From positions 434,001-498,000 of the forward strand of contig NZ_CP137624.1 in NCBI RefSeq assembly GCF_033880585.1: a stretch of 64,000 bases of DNA. The letters are read 5' to 3'. Origin of the DNA: Lysinibacillus louembei. Lineage in GTDB: Bacteria > Bacillota > Bacilli > Bacillales_A > Planococcaceae. Below the pieces are notes generated by a model. It saw only the letters and a list, made by a program, of their open reading frames with translations. It did no database searches and was not told the origin of the DNA. This document shows, piece after piece, positions 43,001 to 51,802 of the stretch. Each line of letters opens with the position of its first letter. Positions within the stretch are counted from its first letter, which is position 1. The translations under genes were made by a program, and so were the position numbers.

Positions 43001-43316
43001 AAATAACACCACCACCACCGCCATAAATTTTAATATGGGGTGCACCTTTTTCACGTAAAAGATCATACATATATTTAAAATACTCCATATGACCGCCTTG
43101 ATAGCTGGAAATGGCGATGCCTTGTGCATCCTCTTGAATTGCGGCATTGACAACCTCTTCAACGGAGCGATTATGCCCTAAATGAATAACCTCTACTCCG
43201 CTTGCTTGTAAAATGCGGCGCATAATATTAATTGATGCATCATGACCATCAAATAAGCTGGATGCTGTTACAAATCGGACATGGTGCTTTGGACGGTACA
43301 CTTCTACTTTTTCCAT
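40077..43316 (-). CDS. icmF: Fused isobutyryl-CoA mutase / G-protein chaperone (IcmF)
   Basis: Adenosylcobalamin enzyme interconverting isobutyryl-CoA and butyryl-CoA; some members also act on isovaleryl-CoA. Its 1079 residues carry three parts: N-terminal B12-binding domain ([17 protein letters not shown] at about 20-36), the MeaI-type GTPase chaperone (P-loop GTGGAGKSS near 202-210), and the C-terminal substrate-binding TIM barrel. AGGGGGAAAG precedes the ATG at 43316; the frame is open further without a site. It is last in the acyl-CoA cluster, after the TetR gene and a hairpin. B12 supply genes lie at 51237-55240. Confidence 0.95.
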   Translation of the reverse strand: MEKVEVYRPKHHVRFVTASSLFDGHDASINIMRRILQASGVEVIHLGHNRSVEEVVNAAIQEDAQGIAISSYQGGHMEYFKYMYDLLREKGAPHIKIYGGGGGVILPREIKELHEYGIAGIFSPEDGRQLGLQGMINRQIEGTDFSTVQGDFLAKLEQLSTNTPEILANLITAAEIGGDDVQPLLEEARAKSKNTPVLGITGTGGAGKSSLTDELIRRFLQEFPDKKVAIISVDPTKQKTGGALLGDRIRMNAIFNNRVYMRSLATRGSHTELSASIGDVLDVVKVAGYDLIVVETSGIGQGDAEITKHTDFSMYVMTSEFGAPTQLEKIDMIDYADIIAINKFERKGSEDALRQVQKQYQRSRELWTANLDDMPVYGTIASQFNDKGTNSLFAALVKTINEKFELDWATSYEQSIKTQKQDVIIPNDRRYYLREITDTVRGYHKKAQQQVDFARKLYQLEGTKQQLPATEEALLASIDTLIESVKNELSAESKRILANWAALKEAYAGEELVTKVRDKEIRTILRTTSLAGTKIPKVALPRFVDYGEILRWVYAENVPGEFPYTAGVFPFKREGEDPKRQFAGEGTPERTNKRFHYLSKDDDAKRLSTAFDSVTLYGEDPHTRPDIYGKVGESGVSICTLDDMKKLYAGFDLCAPSTSVSMTINGPAPIILAMFMNTAIDQQVKAREEELGRTLSVEEFTEVRAKTLQVVRGTVQADILKEDQGQNTCIFSTEFALRMMGDIQQYFIDHKVRNYYSVSISGYHIAEAGANPISQLAFTLANGFTYVEYYLSRGMHIDDFAPNLSFFFSNGLDPEYTVIGRVARRIWAIVMRDKYGANDRSQKLKYHIQTSGRSLHAQEIDFNDIRTTLQALMALQDNCNSLHTNAYDEAITTPTEESVRRAMAIQMIITKEHGLSKNENPLQGAFIIEELTDLVEQAVLEEFDRMNDRGGVLGAMETQYQRGKIQEESMYYEHLKHSGELPIIGVNTYLNPNPPSAEQIDSMEIARATKEEKDLQIANLQAFQTRHATQAEAAIQRLKQAAVTGGNIFAELMETVKVASLGQITKALYEVGGQYRRNM

Positions 43317-43356
43317 TGCTCTTTCCCCCTTCAATTGCTCGTAAACATTACGCAAA

Positions 43357-43394
43357 GGGGCGTCTGAAAGGATATGCTCCTTCCAGACAGCCCC
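43357..43394 (-). terminator. Hairpin between tetR and icmF
   Basis: GGGGCGTCTGAAAGGA pairs with TCCTTCCAGACAGCCCC with small mismatches, followed on the minus strand by only TTT. It is probably a leaky terminator, which would lower icmF expression relative to upstream genes. Confidence 0.6.
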
Positions 43395-43403
43395 AATATC
43401 CCT

Positions 43404-44039
43404 TTACTCTTTACGTAAAATACCATTCAACAACGTATTCGTTTGGTATGCAATAAATTCATCTATCGTGCAATGCTTATGTAGCGCCCATCTTCGAAAC
43501 GCCCAGCTTTGCCCTTGAATAACAATATGATTTGCTGCCAAAAATAGCTCTTGCTCAGACAGCTTCAAAATGCCTAGCTCTGTGCAATTTTTCAATAACT
43601 TTTCAAAGAGCGCAACCATTTCCAACTCTTTATTCAATACATAATGCAATGCTTCAGTCGATAGCGATTTTGATTCTTGATACATAATGGTAAATGCATC
43701 TGACATGCTATCAATGACGAAAAAGTATTGTTTAATTGCTTCCTTTAGCTCATCGACAGTGCCTGAATGCTGTGGAAAGCTGTCGAGACGTTGCCTTACT
43801 TCGTGATAGATGCTATCACATAGCAGGTACAGCACATCCTCCTTCGTGCGCACATATTCGTATAATGTGCCGATACTAAAGCCTGCCACCTTCGCTATTT
43901 CACGCGTTGTCGCTCGATGAAAGCCTTTTTCTTTAAACAGCACGATAGCTGCATTAATAATTTGCTGGCGGCGAAACTCAATAAGCTGTGCATCTTTTAC
44001 AGTCGTTTCAACTTGCAGTTTTTCTTTGCTTTCTGTCAT
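43404..44039 (-). CDS. TetR/AcrR-family repressor of acyl-CoA degradation (FadR-like)
   Basis: 211 residues. The N-terminal HTH (about 23-69: FRRQQIINAAIVLFKEKGFHRATTREIAKVAG, split across the family pattern, with SIGTLYEYVRTKEDVLY) is clear; the C-terminal helical domain would bind an acyl-CoA. It lies 3 bp after an acyl-CoA dehydrogenase gene in the operon it probably controls; palindromic candidate operators lie at 48407-48426 and 50970-50987. It may correspond to B. subtilis FadR, but another TetR paralogue could do that job. Confidence 0.83.
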   Translation of the reverse strand: MTESKEKLQVETTVKDAQLIEFRRQQIINAAIVLFKEKGFHRATTREIAKVAGFSIGTLYEYVRTKEDVLYLLCDSIYHEVRQRLDSFPQHSGTVDELKEAIKQYFFVIDSMSDAFTIMYQESKSLSTEALHYVLNKELEMVALFEKLLKNCTELGILKLSEQELFLAANHIVIQGQSWAFRRWALHKHCTIDEFIAYQTNTLLNGILRKE

Positions 44040-44042
44040 AGA

Positions 44043-45179
44043 TTACTTCGTTAAATTACGCGAAATTACGAGGCGCTGAATTTCCTGTGTACCTTCGTAA
44101 ATTTGTGTAATTTTTGCGTCGCGCATAAAGCGTTCTACAGGATAGTCTTTCGTGTAGCCATAGCCACCAAAAATTTGCACTGCTTCCGTTGTCACATTCA
44201 TCGCTGTGTCGCCTGCCATTAATTTTGCCATTGCTGACGCTTGCCCATATGGCAAATCATTCGATTCTAACCATGCTGCTTGGTATGTTAATAAGCGCGA
44301 TGCCTCTACCGCTGTTGCCATATCTGCTATTTTAAATGACACGCCTTGATTTGCCGCAATCGGCTTACCGAATTGCACGCGCTCCTTCGCATATTCCACC
44401 GCTGCATCTAATGCACCTTGTGCGATACCAACCGCTTGTGCTGCAATTCCATTACGTCCACCATCTAACGTTTTCATCGCAATCACAAAGCCTTGCCCAA
44501 GCTCGCCTAAAATATTTTCTTTTGGTACGCGGCAATTTTCGAAAATAATTTCTGTCGTTGGTGATGAACGAATACCTAGTTTTTTCTCTTTCTTCCCTAC
44601 AGAGAAGCCCGGCATATCTGCTTCTACGATAAATGCTGTTGTACCATGCTTTGCTTCAGGATCTGTTACAGCAAAGACCACATAAATGTCAGCTACGCCA
44701 CCATTTGTGATAAAAATTTTAGAACCATTTAACACATAGTCATCGCCATCTAATTTTGCATATGTTTTCATGCCACCCGCATCAGAGCCTGAGCCCGGCT
44801 CTGTTAAGCCATATGCACCGATTTTCTTGCCCTCTGCCATTGGACGAAGGTATTTTTGCTTTTGCTCCTCTGAGCCGAATTTATAAATTGGCCAGCCTGC
44901 TAATGATGTATGTGCTGATAATGTTACCCCTGTTGATGCACATACGCGTGACAGCTCCTCTACTGCGATACAGTACGCAAGATAGTCAAAGCCTGCACCA
45001 CCATATTCTTCAGGCCATGGAATACCTGTTAAGCCTAGCTCCGCCATTTTATCGAAAATCTCACGGCTAAACTCTTCATTTTCATCGCGCTCCGCCGCTG
45101 TTGGTGCTACCTCATTGATCGCAAAATCGCGAATCATTTCACGTAATTGCTCATGCTCTTCTGATAGTTGAAAGTTCAT
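44043..45179 (-). CDS. Acyl-CoA dehydrogenase
   Basis: FAD enzyme introducing the alpha-beta double bond in short- or branched-chain acyl-CoA. It has 378 residues: flavin/substrate motif [33 protein letters not shown], and the catalytic glutamate Glu362 in [17 protein letters not shown] precedes the ATG. It is a paralogue of the next upstream gene (same length, same motifs); the pair may divide chain length or branching between them. Confidence 0.93.
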   Translation of the reverse strand: MNFQLSEEHEQLREMIRDFAINEVAPTAAERDENEEFSREIFDKMAELGLTGIPWPEEYGGAGFDYLAYCIAVEELSRVCASTGVTLSAHTSLAGWPIYKFGSEEQKQKYLRPMAEGKKIGAYGLTEPGSGSDAGGMKTYAKLDGDDYVLNGSKIFITNGGVADIYVVFAVTDPEAKHGTTAFIVEADMPGFSVGKKEKKLGIRSSPTTEIIFENCRVPKENILGELGQGFVIAMKTLDGGRNGIAAQAVGIAQGALDAAVEYAKERVQFGKPIAANQGVSFKIADMATAVEASRLLTYQAAWLESNDLPYGQASAMAKLMAGDTAMNVTTEAVQIFGGYGYTKDYPVERFMRDAKITQIYEGTQEIQRLVISRNLTK

Positions 45180-45192
45180 TTCGTTAATCCCC

Positions 45193-46329
45193 TTACTTTA
45201 GTAAATTTTTTCCGATAACGATACGTTGGATTTCACTTGTACCTTCATAAATTTCCGTTACCTTTGCATCACGGAAATAACGTTCTACTGGATAGTCCTC
45301 TGTGTAGCCATAGCCACCAAATACTTGCACCGCATCAATTGCAACTTGCACTGCCGTTTTAGAGGCAAATAGCTTTGCCATTGAAGCCTCCTTACCACAT
45401 GGTAAGCCTTTTGAGCGTAAATCTGCCGCACGATAAACGAGTAGCTTCGCCGCCTCTACTGCTGTTGCCATATCTGCAAGCTTGAAGCCAATACCTTGCT
45501 GTGCCGCAATCGGTTTACCGAATTGTACGCGTTCCTTCGCATAAGCCGCTGCTGCTTCTAATGCCGCCTCTGCAATGCCTAATGCTTGTGCTGCGATACC
45601 AATACGTCCAACATCCAAGTTAGCCATCGCAATTTTAAAGCCTTCCCCTTCGTTGCCTAGCAGATTCTCTGCTGGCACCAGCATATTATCAAATGTTAGC
45701 TGTACTGTGCGTGAGCCATGCAAGCCCATTTTATGCTCATCTTTCCCGATAATTAACCCCGGCGTATCCTTTTCTACGATAAATGCTGAAATGCCTCGTG
45801 AGCCTAATTCTGGATTTGTGCTTGCAAAAACGATGTAAACATCCGCTTCTCCACCGTTTGTAATAAACACTTTCGAGCCATTAATTTTATAATGGTCGCC
45901 CTCTTTTACAGCACGTGATTTTAACGAGCCCGCATCGCTACCTGAATTTGGCTCTGTTAAACAAAATGCCCCTAAATATTCGCCAGTCGCTAGCCTTGAA
46001 ACATATTTCTCTTTTTGTGCTTCATTGCCGAAATAAAGAATTGGATTCGTACCGACAGATGTATGAACAGACAAGATGACACCAACAACTGCGCTCACTT
46101 TAGACAATTCATTAATCGCTAAAATATACGATGTAAAGTCCATCTCTGAGCCACCATATTGCTCAGGTGTTGTAATGCCCATTAAGCCAAGCTCGCCCAT
46201 TTTCTTTAAAATTTCGCGCGGAAACTCGCCCGCTTCCATGCGGTCAATAAATGGTGCAATCTCGCTCTCAGCAAAATCCTTGACCATATTGCGCATCATT
46301 TGCTGTTCTTCTGTAAAACGTAATTCCAT
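45193..46329 (-). CDS. Acyl-CoA dehydrogenase (butyryl/branched-chain type)
   Basis: Second acyl-CoA dehydrogenase of the operon, 378 residues: [33 protein letters not shown], and catalytic Glu362 in [19 protein letters not shown] precedes the ATG. It lies 12 bp after the 3-hydroxyacyl-CoA dehydrogenase gene. Electrons would pass through ETF, not encoded here, to the FadF-like quinone reductase encoded at 48615-50873. Confidence 0.93.
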   Translation of the reverse strand: MELRFTEEQQMMRNMVKDFAESEIAPFIDRMEAGEFPREILKKMGELGLMGITTPEQYGGSEMDFTSYILAINELSKVSAVVGVILSVHTSVGTNPILYFGNEAQKEKYVSRLATGEYLGAFCLTEPNSGSDAGSLKSRAVKEGDHYKINGSKVFITNGGEADVYIVFASTNPELGSRGISAFIVEKDTPGLIIGKDEHKMGLHGSRTVQLTFDNMLVPAENLLGNEGEGFKIAMANLDVGRIGIAAQALGIAEAALEAAAAYAKERVQFGKPIAAQQGIGFKLADMATAVEAAKLLVYRAADLRSKGLPCGKEASMAKLFASKTAVQVAIDAVQVFGGYGYTEDYPVERYFRDAKVTEIYEGTSEIQRIVIGKNLLK

Positions 46330-46341
46330 CGTGTCTTCCTC

Positions 46342-47190
46342 CTAGTTGTATACGTAAAAGCCTCGCCCTGATTTTTTACCTAACCAGCCTGCTGCCACGT
46401 ATTTGCGTAACAGTGGGCAAGGGCGATATTTACTGTCACCAAAGCCTTCATGTAAAATTTCCATAATGTATAAGCATGTGTCTAAGCCGATAAAGTCTGC
46501 TAATGTTAATGGCCCCATCGGATGATTCATCCCCATTTTCATGACATCATCAATCGCTTCTTTTGAGGCTACACCTTCATATAGCGCATAAATCGCCTCA
46601 TTAATCATTGGCATTAAAATACGATTCGAAATAAAGCCTGGGAAATCATTTACTTCAACAGGTGTTTTTGATAGCTTCAACGTCATTTCTTCTACCGCTT
46701 TATACACCTCATCCGCTGTCGCAAGCCCACGAATAATTTCAACAAGCTTCATCACAGGCACTGGATTCATAAAGTGCATGCCGATTACTTGCTCTGGTCG
46801 TGTTGTTACCGCCGCAATTTCCGTAATCGGTAAGCTCGATGTATTTGTTGCCAAAATAGCATGCTTTGGTGCAATCGTGTCGAGTTGTTTGAAAATCGAT
46901 TGCTTCACTTCCATATTCTCCACAGCTGCTTCAATGACAATGTCTACATCCTTTGCGTCCTGCAAATCAAGCGACATCGTAATACGCTCTAAAATCGCTT
47001 GTTTTTCTTCCTCTGTTTTCCGTCCCTTTTCTACATCACGTGTTAAGTTTTTTGTAATAACCCCTATGCCGCGCTGAAAAAATTCCTCTTTCATATCGTT
47101 CAGTACAACTGTATAGCCTGCTTGTGCACAAACTTGCGCAATGCCTGAGCCCATTTGTCCTGCACCGATGACCATTACCTTTTGAATCAT
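46342..47190 (-). CDS. hbd: 3-hydroxybutyryl-CoA dehydrogenase
   Basis: NAD-dependent oxidation of 3-hydroxyacyl-CoA. From the ATG at 47190 it has 282 residues, the family length; the open frame above (to 47244) reads through the end of the thiolase gene and lacks a site. NAD-binding VIGAGQMGSGIAQ is at the N-terminus, ATNTSSLPITEIA and GMHFMNPVPVMKLVE are in the middle, and the C-terminal helical domain contains GMNHPMGPLTLADFIGLD. The ATG overlaps the thiolase stop by 4 bp (ATGA). Confidence 0.95.
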   Translation of the reverse strand: MIQKVMVIGAGQMGSGIAQVCAQAGYTVVLNDMKEEFFQRGIGVITKNLTRDVEKGRKTEEEKQAILERITMSLDLQDAKDVDIVIEAAVENMEVKQSIFKQLDTIAPKHAILATNTSSLPITEIAAVTTRPEQVIGMHFMNPVPVMKLVEIIRGLATADEVYKAVEEMTLKLSKTPVEVNDFPGFISNRILMPMINEAIYALYEGVASKEAIDDVMKMGMNHPMGPLTLADFIGLDTCLYIMEILHEGFGDSKYRPCPLLRKYVAAGWLGKKSGRGFYVYN

Positions 47191-48383
47191 CCTTTTGCCC
47201 CCACTTCGATCATAATTGCATCCCCTTGGCCGCCACCTGAACAAATTGCAGCAATGCCAATACCGCCACCGCGACGACGTAATTCATATGCTAACGTTAA
47301 AATAATGCGTGCACCGCTTGCTCCAATTGGATGACCTAACGCAACCGCTCCACCATTAACGTTTACTTTGCTATCATCAAGTCCTGCAATTTTACTGCTC
47401 GCTAATGCAACTGCTGCGAATGCCTCATTGATTTCAAATAAATCAATATCCGCTAATGTTTTCCCTGTTTTTTCAAGCAATTTTTGAATAACAAGACCTG
47501 GTGTTTGTGGGAAGTTTTGTGGCTCCACACCAACTTCCGCATGCCCGATAATCGTTGCAAGCGGCTTGCGATTTTCTTGCTTCGCTCGCTCTTCACTCAT
47601 ACAAACAAGTGCACATGCCCCATCATTCACGCCTGGCGCATTCCCTGCTGTAATTGTGCCATCCTTGCTAAATGCTGACTTTAACGTTGATAGCGCTTCC
47701 AAAGTTGTGCTAGCTCGTGGCGCTTCGTCTTTGTTAATCACAATCGGCTCACCTTTACGCTGTGGAATTTCAACTGCGATAATTTCCTCTGCTAGCTTAC
47801 CTTCTTCCATTGCCTTCAATGCTAGCTGATGGCTACGTAACGCCCATTCATCCTGCTTTTCACGTGTCAAATCAAAGCTTTCAGCCGTTTGATTACCATA
47901 TGTCCCCATATGTACACGCTGTGGATCAAAGGCACAAGACAAGCCGTCGTAAATCATGCCATCAACAAGCTGTGCATCGCCCATTCGTAAACCAAAGCGT
48001 CCCTTTGGTAAATAGTACGGTGCATTGGACATCGACTCCATACCACCTGCCACAATCACCTCTTCGTCCCCTAATCGAATTAGCTGATCAGCCAAGGTTA
48101 CACTGCGCATGCCTGATGCACATACTTTATTAATTGTTTCTGTTTTAACATTCCATGGAATACCAGCCTTCGTTGCAGCTTGGCGTGAAGGAATTTGCCC
48201 TTGCCCTGCTTGTAGCACCGTTCCCATAATGACTTCCCCAACATTTGCTGGCTCGATATTTGCTCTTTCCAATGCCGCTTTAATCGCCGCGCCACCTAAA
48301 TCGCTCGCCTGCAAGCTTGCTAAGCCTCCCCCAAACTTACCAAATGCCGTACGTGCACCATCTAAAATTACTGTTCTATTCAA
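47187..48383 (-). CDS. Acetyl-CoA acetyltransferase (thiolase)
   Basis: Thiolase cleaving 3-ketoacyl-CoA, or condensing acetyl-CoA. It has 398 residues. The acyl-accepting cysteine is Cys88 in NKVCASGM, with ALGHPIGASGAR and AICSGGGQGDA completing the site. GTG at 48392 sits in the AAGGGGTG ribosome site, so the TTG at 48383 (8 nt after it) is the likely start. It is the first gene of the operon thiolase - hbd - two acyl-CoA dehydrogenases - tetR - icmF; an operator-like palindrome lies 24 bp upstream. Confidence 0.93.
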   Translation of the reverse strand: MNRTVILDGARTAFGKFGGGLASLQASDLGGAAIKAALERANIEPANVGEVIMGTVLQAGQGQIPSRQAATKAGIPWNVKTETINKVCASGMRSVTLADQLIRLGDEEVIVAGGMESMSNAPYYLPKGRFGLRMGDAQLVDGMIYDGLSCAFDPQRVHMGTYGNQTAESFDLTREKQDEWALRSHQLALKAMEEGKLAEEIIAVEIPQRKGEPIVINKDEAPRASTTLEALSTLKSAFSKDGTITAGNAPGVNDGACALVCMSEERAKQENRKPLATIIGHAEVGVEPQNFPQTPGLVIQKLLEKTGKTLADIDLFEINEAFAAVALASSKIAGLDDSKVNVNGGAVALGHPIGASGARIILTLAYELRRRGGGIGIAAICSGGGQGDAIMIEVGAKG

Positions 48384-48406
48384 AATAAACACCCCTTGTT
48401 TAGTTT

Positions 48407-48435
48407 TGACTGAACGCTCGCTCAGTTGTATTGTA
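48407..48435 (-). promoter_or_regulatory. Promoter -10 and TetR-type operator of the thiolase operon
   Basis: The palindrome ACTGAACGCTCGCTCAGT (48409-48426) lies directly downstream of a minus-strand TACAAT (48430-48435). No good -35 was found. The TGA-CTGAACG half resembles the operator upstream of fadF. Confidence 0.6.
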
Positions 48436-48555
48436 AAAAAATATTGATTTGTACTATTAGTTCAAAGTTTACTAGAAAGCATGTTGATTTTCAATTATTG
48501 TTTTCTAAATTTTTGAGCGAGGCTCCTAGAATAAAGGTTACAATCCGCCCGTTAA

Positions 48556-48602
48556 AATAAGAAAACGCAAGAAATCTATTTTCAAAATGTTGATTTCTTG
48601 CG
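48556..48602 (-). terminator. Terminator of fadF
   Basis: CGCAAGAAATC (48566-48576) pairs perfectly with GATTTCTTGCG (48592-48602), followed on the minus strand by TTTTCTTATTTT. Confidence 0.85.
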
Positions 48603-48614
48603 CTTCATTAATTT

Positions 48615-50873
48615 TTATTCTTTCTTTTCTGTTTGTTCAGTAACTGTGTCTTCTGTTGCAACCACTTGTTCAATGACTGTTTCCTCTGTTGCTACTTCTT
48701 GAGAAGTGATGTCCTCTGTTACAGCTTCAGTTTGTTCTGTTGCTTCTTCCTCAGGCACTTCAACTACTTTGTCGCCGAAGACAGCACGCTCTAAAATCTC
48801 TGCAATGTCAAATGTGCCAACTGTGTCTTCAACTTCCTTCGCCTTTGTACCGTCTGATAGCATTGTTAAGCAGTAAGGACAGCCTGATGAAATAACGGAT
48901 GCCTCTGTAGCCAATGCTTGCTCTGTACGTGCAACATTGATGCGGTTCCCAACATGCTCTTCCATCCACATTAGACCGCCACCAGCACCACAGCACATAC
49001 CTGTTTCGCGGTTACGTTCCATTTCAACAAGCTTGACACCTGCGATGCCTTTTAAAATTTCACGTGGTGGGTCGTAAACATCATTGTAACGACCTAAGTA
49101 ACAAGAATCATGGAAGACGATTGTTTCCTCAACACGGTGATTCATAATTAGGCGACCTTGCTGAACTAAATCATATAGCAGCTCAGTATGGTGCAATACT
49201 TCACCATTCCAGCCAAAATCCTTATATTCATTTTTGAAAATATTGTATGCGTGTGGGTCGATTGTGACAATTTTCTTCACATCGTTTTTCTCAAACTCAT
49301 CAATATTGGCTGTTGCAAGCTCTTGGAATAAAAATTCATTTCCTAGACGACGTGGTGTGTCACCAGAATTCTTCTCTTTATTTCCTAAAATCGCAAACTT
49401 CACACCTGCCTCATTCATTAAGCGTGCAAATGCTAGTGCAATTTTTTGTGAACGATTGTCGAATGAGCCCATTGAGCCTACCCAGAATAAATATTCCATT
49501 TCCTCACCTGATTTTTTCAATTCCTTTACAGTTGGAATTGCAACCGATGAATCAAGCTCACGCCAATTTTCTTTTTCTTTACGGTTTAAGCCCCATGGAT
49601 TACCTTGACGTTCGATATTTGTCATCGCGCGCTGTGCATCTGGATTCACTTTTCCTTCTGTCATCGTTAAATAACGGCGTAAATCAATAATTTTATCAAC
49701 ATGCTCGTTCATTACCGGACATTGATCCTCACAGTTACGACAAGTTGTACAAGCCCAAATTTCTTCCTCTGTAATAACATCACCGATTAATGATGGGCTA
49801 TAAATATCTTCAATTACAGCTCCCTCTGCACCAGCAGCCATCGCTAATTGATTCCCCTGTGTATTTTTAAACATTTGGTATGGCACCCAAGGCTTTTGCT
49901 TCGTAACAACCGCACCTGTAAATGTTAAATGATCACGCAATTTGACGATTAAGTCCATCGGCGACAGCATTTTCCCTGTACCTGTGGCTGGACACATATT
50001 CGTACAACGCCCACATTCTACACATGCATAAAGGTCGATTAATTGCTTCTGTGTAAAGTCTTGAATTTTCCCTACCCCAAGCGTTGGCATTTCATCTTCA
50101 TCCTCTGCTTCCTCAAGTGCTGAGAAGTCGATTGGACGAAGTGTCCCCATGCGCTCTTGTCGGTTTAAGAAAACATTGAAAATACTTGTAATCAAGTGGA
50201 AATGCTTTGATTGTGGTACATATACTAAGAACGTTAATAAAATTAATAAATGCACCCACCATGCTACATAAAAAATAGCTGCTGCAATTTTTGGTGACAA
50301 GAAGCCAAAAACAAAGGCGATGCTTGATGCTACTGGCTCTGCACCTGTTAAGCCATGCTCATGCCAAATTAAGCCCATTCCATTGGCAATGAGTGTCGAG
50401 ATCATTAAGCCACCAATGAAAATTAATACAAGACCGTTTTTTAAGCCACGCTTTAAACGGACAAGCTTTTCAACATAGCGGCGATAGAATGCGATAACAA
50501 CCGCCACTAAAATCGTTAATGCAACGATTTCTTGGAAAAATGTAAAGAACGGATAAAGCGGACCAAACGGCAAATGTGAGCCTGGCTTTAATCCTTTCCA
50601 AATTAAATCGATTGCACCAAGCTGAACGAGTAAAAAACCGTAGAAAAACATAACGTGCACAATACCCATTTTTTTATCTTTTAACAGCTTGGATTGTCCA
50701 AACACTTTTTCAACAATGTCGCTAATTCGATCAGATAGCTTTTGGTTAAACTCTTCTTTCTTCCCTAGTCTGATGAATTCATAGCGCGTTTTTAATAAAT
50801 ACACAAATAGCCCTGCCCCATACAGCACTACTGCGATAAACGCGACCCAATTCACAATTAACAATGTGCTCAT
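48615..50873 (-). CDS. fadF: Membrane iron-sulfur oxidoreductase, FadF-like (ETF:quinone-type)
   Basis: 752 residues. N-terminal membrane domain with about six helices, then two [4Fe-4S] motifs (CVECGRCTNMCP near 290; CTTCRNCEDQCP near 384) and two CCG domains with DSCYLGRYN, MCCGAGGG and SGCPYC, as in heterodisulfide reductases. In B. subtilis FadF belongs to the fatty-acid-degradation regulon and is thought to move electrons from ETF to quinone. Here it carries an unusual acidic, Thr/Glu-rich C-terminal tail of about 50 residues. Its promoter has a FadR-like operator between -35 and -10. Confidence 0.9.
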   Translation of the reverse strand: MSTLLIVNWVAFIAVVLYGAGLFVYLLKTRYEFIRLGKKEEFNQKLSDRISDIVEKVFGQSKLLKDKKMGIVHVMFFYGFLLVQLGAIDLIWKGLKPGSHLPFGPLYPFFTFFQEIVALTILVAVVIAFYRRYVEKLVRLKRGLKNGLVLIFIGGLMISTLIANGMGLIWHEHGLTGAEPVASSIAFVFGFLSPKIAAAIFYVAWWVHLLILLTFLVYVPQSKHFHLITSIFNVFLNRQERMGTLRPIDFSALEEAEDEDEMPTLGVGKIQDFTQKQLIDLYACVECGRCTNMCPATGTGKMLSPMDLIVKLRDHLTFTGAVVTKQKPWVPYQMFKNTQGNQLAMAAGAEGAVIEDIYSPSLIGDVITEEEIWACTTCRNCEDQCPVMNEHVDKIIDLRRYLTMTEGKVNPDAQRAMTNIERQGNPWGLNRKEKENWRELDSSVAIPTVKELKKSGEEMEYLFWVGSMGSFDNRSQKIALAFARLMNEAGVKFAILGNKEKNSGDTPRRLGNEFLFQELATANIDEFEKNDVKKIVTIDPHAYNIFKNEYKDFGWNGEVLHHTELLYDLVQQGRLIMNHRVEETIVFHDSCYLGRYNDVYDPPREILKGIAGVKLVEMERNRETGMCCGAGGGLMWMEEHVGNRINVARTEQALATEASVISSGCPYCLTMLSDGTKAKEVEDTVGTFDIAEILERAVFGDKVVEVPEEEATEQTEAVTEDITSQEVATEETVIEQVVATEDTVTEQTEKKE

Positions 50874-50958
50874 TGTTTCTCCCCCTCATGAATACCTATA
50901 TTCGTAAACCCCTTTGTAAGCTTTCTCCCATTATAAAATGTAATTGTTTATATGTCAC

Positions 50959-50988
50959 ATTGTAAATTATGAATGAACATTCAGTCAA
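50959..50988 (-). promoter_or_regulatory. fadF promoter with FadR-like operator in the spacer
   Basis: Minus-strand TTGACT (50983-50988), 18-bp spacer, TACAAT (50959-50964). The operator-like TGAATGAACATTCAGTCA (50970-50987) fills the spacer and -35, and fits the FadR consensus with two mismatches. Confidence 0.75.
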
Positions 50989-51041
50989 CACAATTTCGAA
51001 TTATTTCTTTTAGAGTTGATTTGAGAAGGAGAGCCTAATAG

Positions 51042-51180
51042 ATTTGCGGAGCTCTGATATATTTGTGGATTTCTCATTTTATTTGCGAGTTTTCCGATAT
51101 ATTTGCGAGTTGCTCATTTTATTTGCGGCTTCTCTGATATATTTGCGCTTTCCCGATTTTATTTGCGACTTCCTTGCATA
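51042..51180. repeat. Intergenic array with exact 20-bp period (ATTTGCG core)
   Basis: Seven copies of ATTTGCG (second is ATTTGTG) start at 51042, 51061, 51081, 51101, 51121, 51141 and 51161. Flanks alternate between GATAT and CATTTT (or GATTTT), giving a 40-bp higher-order period. It lies between the terminator of the adenosyltransferase gene and the fadF promoter. A 20-bp period cannot be a coding repeat. This accounts for most of the 363-bp gap. Confidence 0.85.
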
Positions 51181-51225
51181 TAAAAAAGAGCCATTTGAAA
51201 AGATAAAATATCCTTTCAAATGGCT
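51181..51225 (-). terminator. Terminator of the cobalamin uptake/adenosylation operon
   Basis: AGCCATTTGAAA (51189-51200) pairs perfectly with TTTCAAATGGCT (51214-51225), followed on the minus strand by CTTTTTTATA. Confidence 0.92.
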
Positions 51226-51236
51226 TGTTCTGCACT

Positions 51237-51797
51237 TTATTTAAATACATCCGCACTACGCACATATTCGATATCTGCAACATTTACTCTTGCATTCGCT
51301 ACACGTGCTGCTGCAAATAAATAGTCTGATAGACGATTTAAATATTTTTGTACAACTGGTGAAACATCATCGTCCGCCTTCATTAAGGTAACCGTTTGAC
51401 GCTCTGCTCGGCGAGCTACTGTACGTGCAATATGCAATGTCGCTGCCGCTGGTGTGCCACCAGGTAAAATAAAACGCTTCAATGGTGGCGCTTCGTCTGC
51501 TAATGCATCAATGCGTGCCTCCATCGCTTCGATTGGTGCTTCTGTTAACTTATAAACGCGCTCTTTCATAACATTCGCTAAATCGCCACCGCCATCAAAC
51601 AGCTCATGTTGAATGCTTTCTAAATCCGCTAAAATATCTTGGAATAGCCCTTTATCTAGCTCTGTCCTCGCTTTGCCGATTACTGAATTTAGCTCATCCA
51701 TTGTGCCGTATGCTTCTACGCGCAAATCGTCCTTATCAACGCGACGTCCGATAATGCTCGTTTTCCCTGTATCACCTTTTTTTGTGTAAAGCTTCAT
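51237..51797 (-). CDS. Cob(I)alamin adenosyltransferase, PduO type
   Basis: Transfers the adenosyl group of ATP to cob(I)alamin, making coenzyme B12. It has 186 residues from the ATG at 51797 (nine nt after GAGAGG; an ATG three codons earlier abuts the site). Family marks: KLYTKKGDTGKTSIIG ATP loop at the N-terminus, GTMDELNSVIG, FILPGGTPAAATLHIARTVARRAER, and LNRLSDYLFAAAR. It is last in the btu operon (B. subtilis counterpart yvqK) and would serve IcmF. Confidence 0.94.
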   Translation of the reverse strand: MKLYTKKGDTGKTSIIGRRVDKDDLRVEAYGTMDELNSVIGKARTELDKGLFQDILADLESIQHELFDGGGDLANVMKERVYKLTEAPIEAMEARIDALADEAPPLKRFILPGGTPAAATLHIARTVARRAERQTVTLMKADDDVSPVVQKYLNRLSDYLFAAARVANARVNVADIEYVRSADVFK

Positions 51798-51802
51798 TTC
51801 CC

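Noticed and set aside
51042-51180. Possible CRISPR array
   Set aside because: Repeat core is only 7 bp with about 13-bp intervals, no palindromic repeat and no cas genes.
51044-51244. 66-codon plus-strand open frame over the repeat array
   Set aside because: It runs through a 20-bp repeat, which shifts frame at each unit, and into the terminator; no ribosome site.
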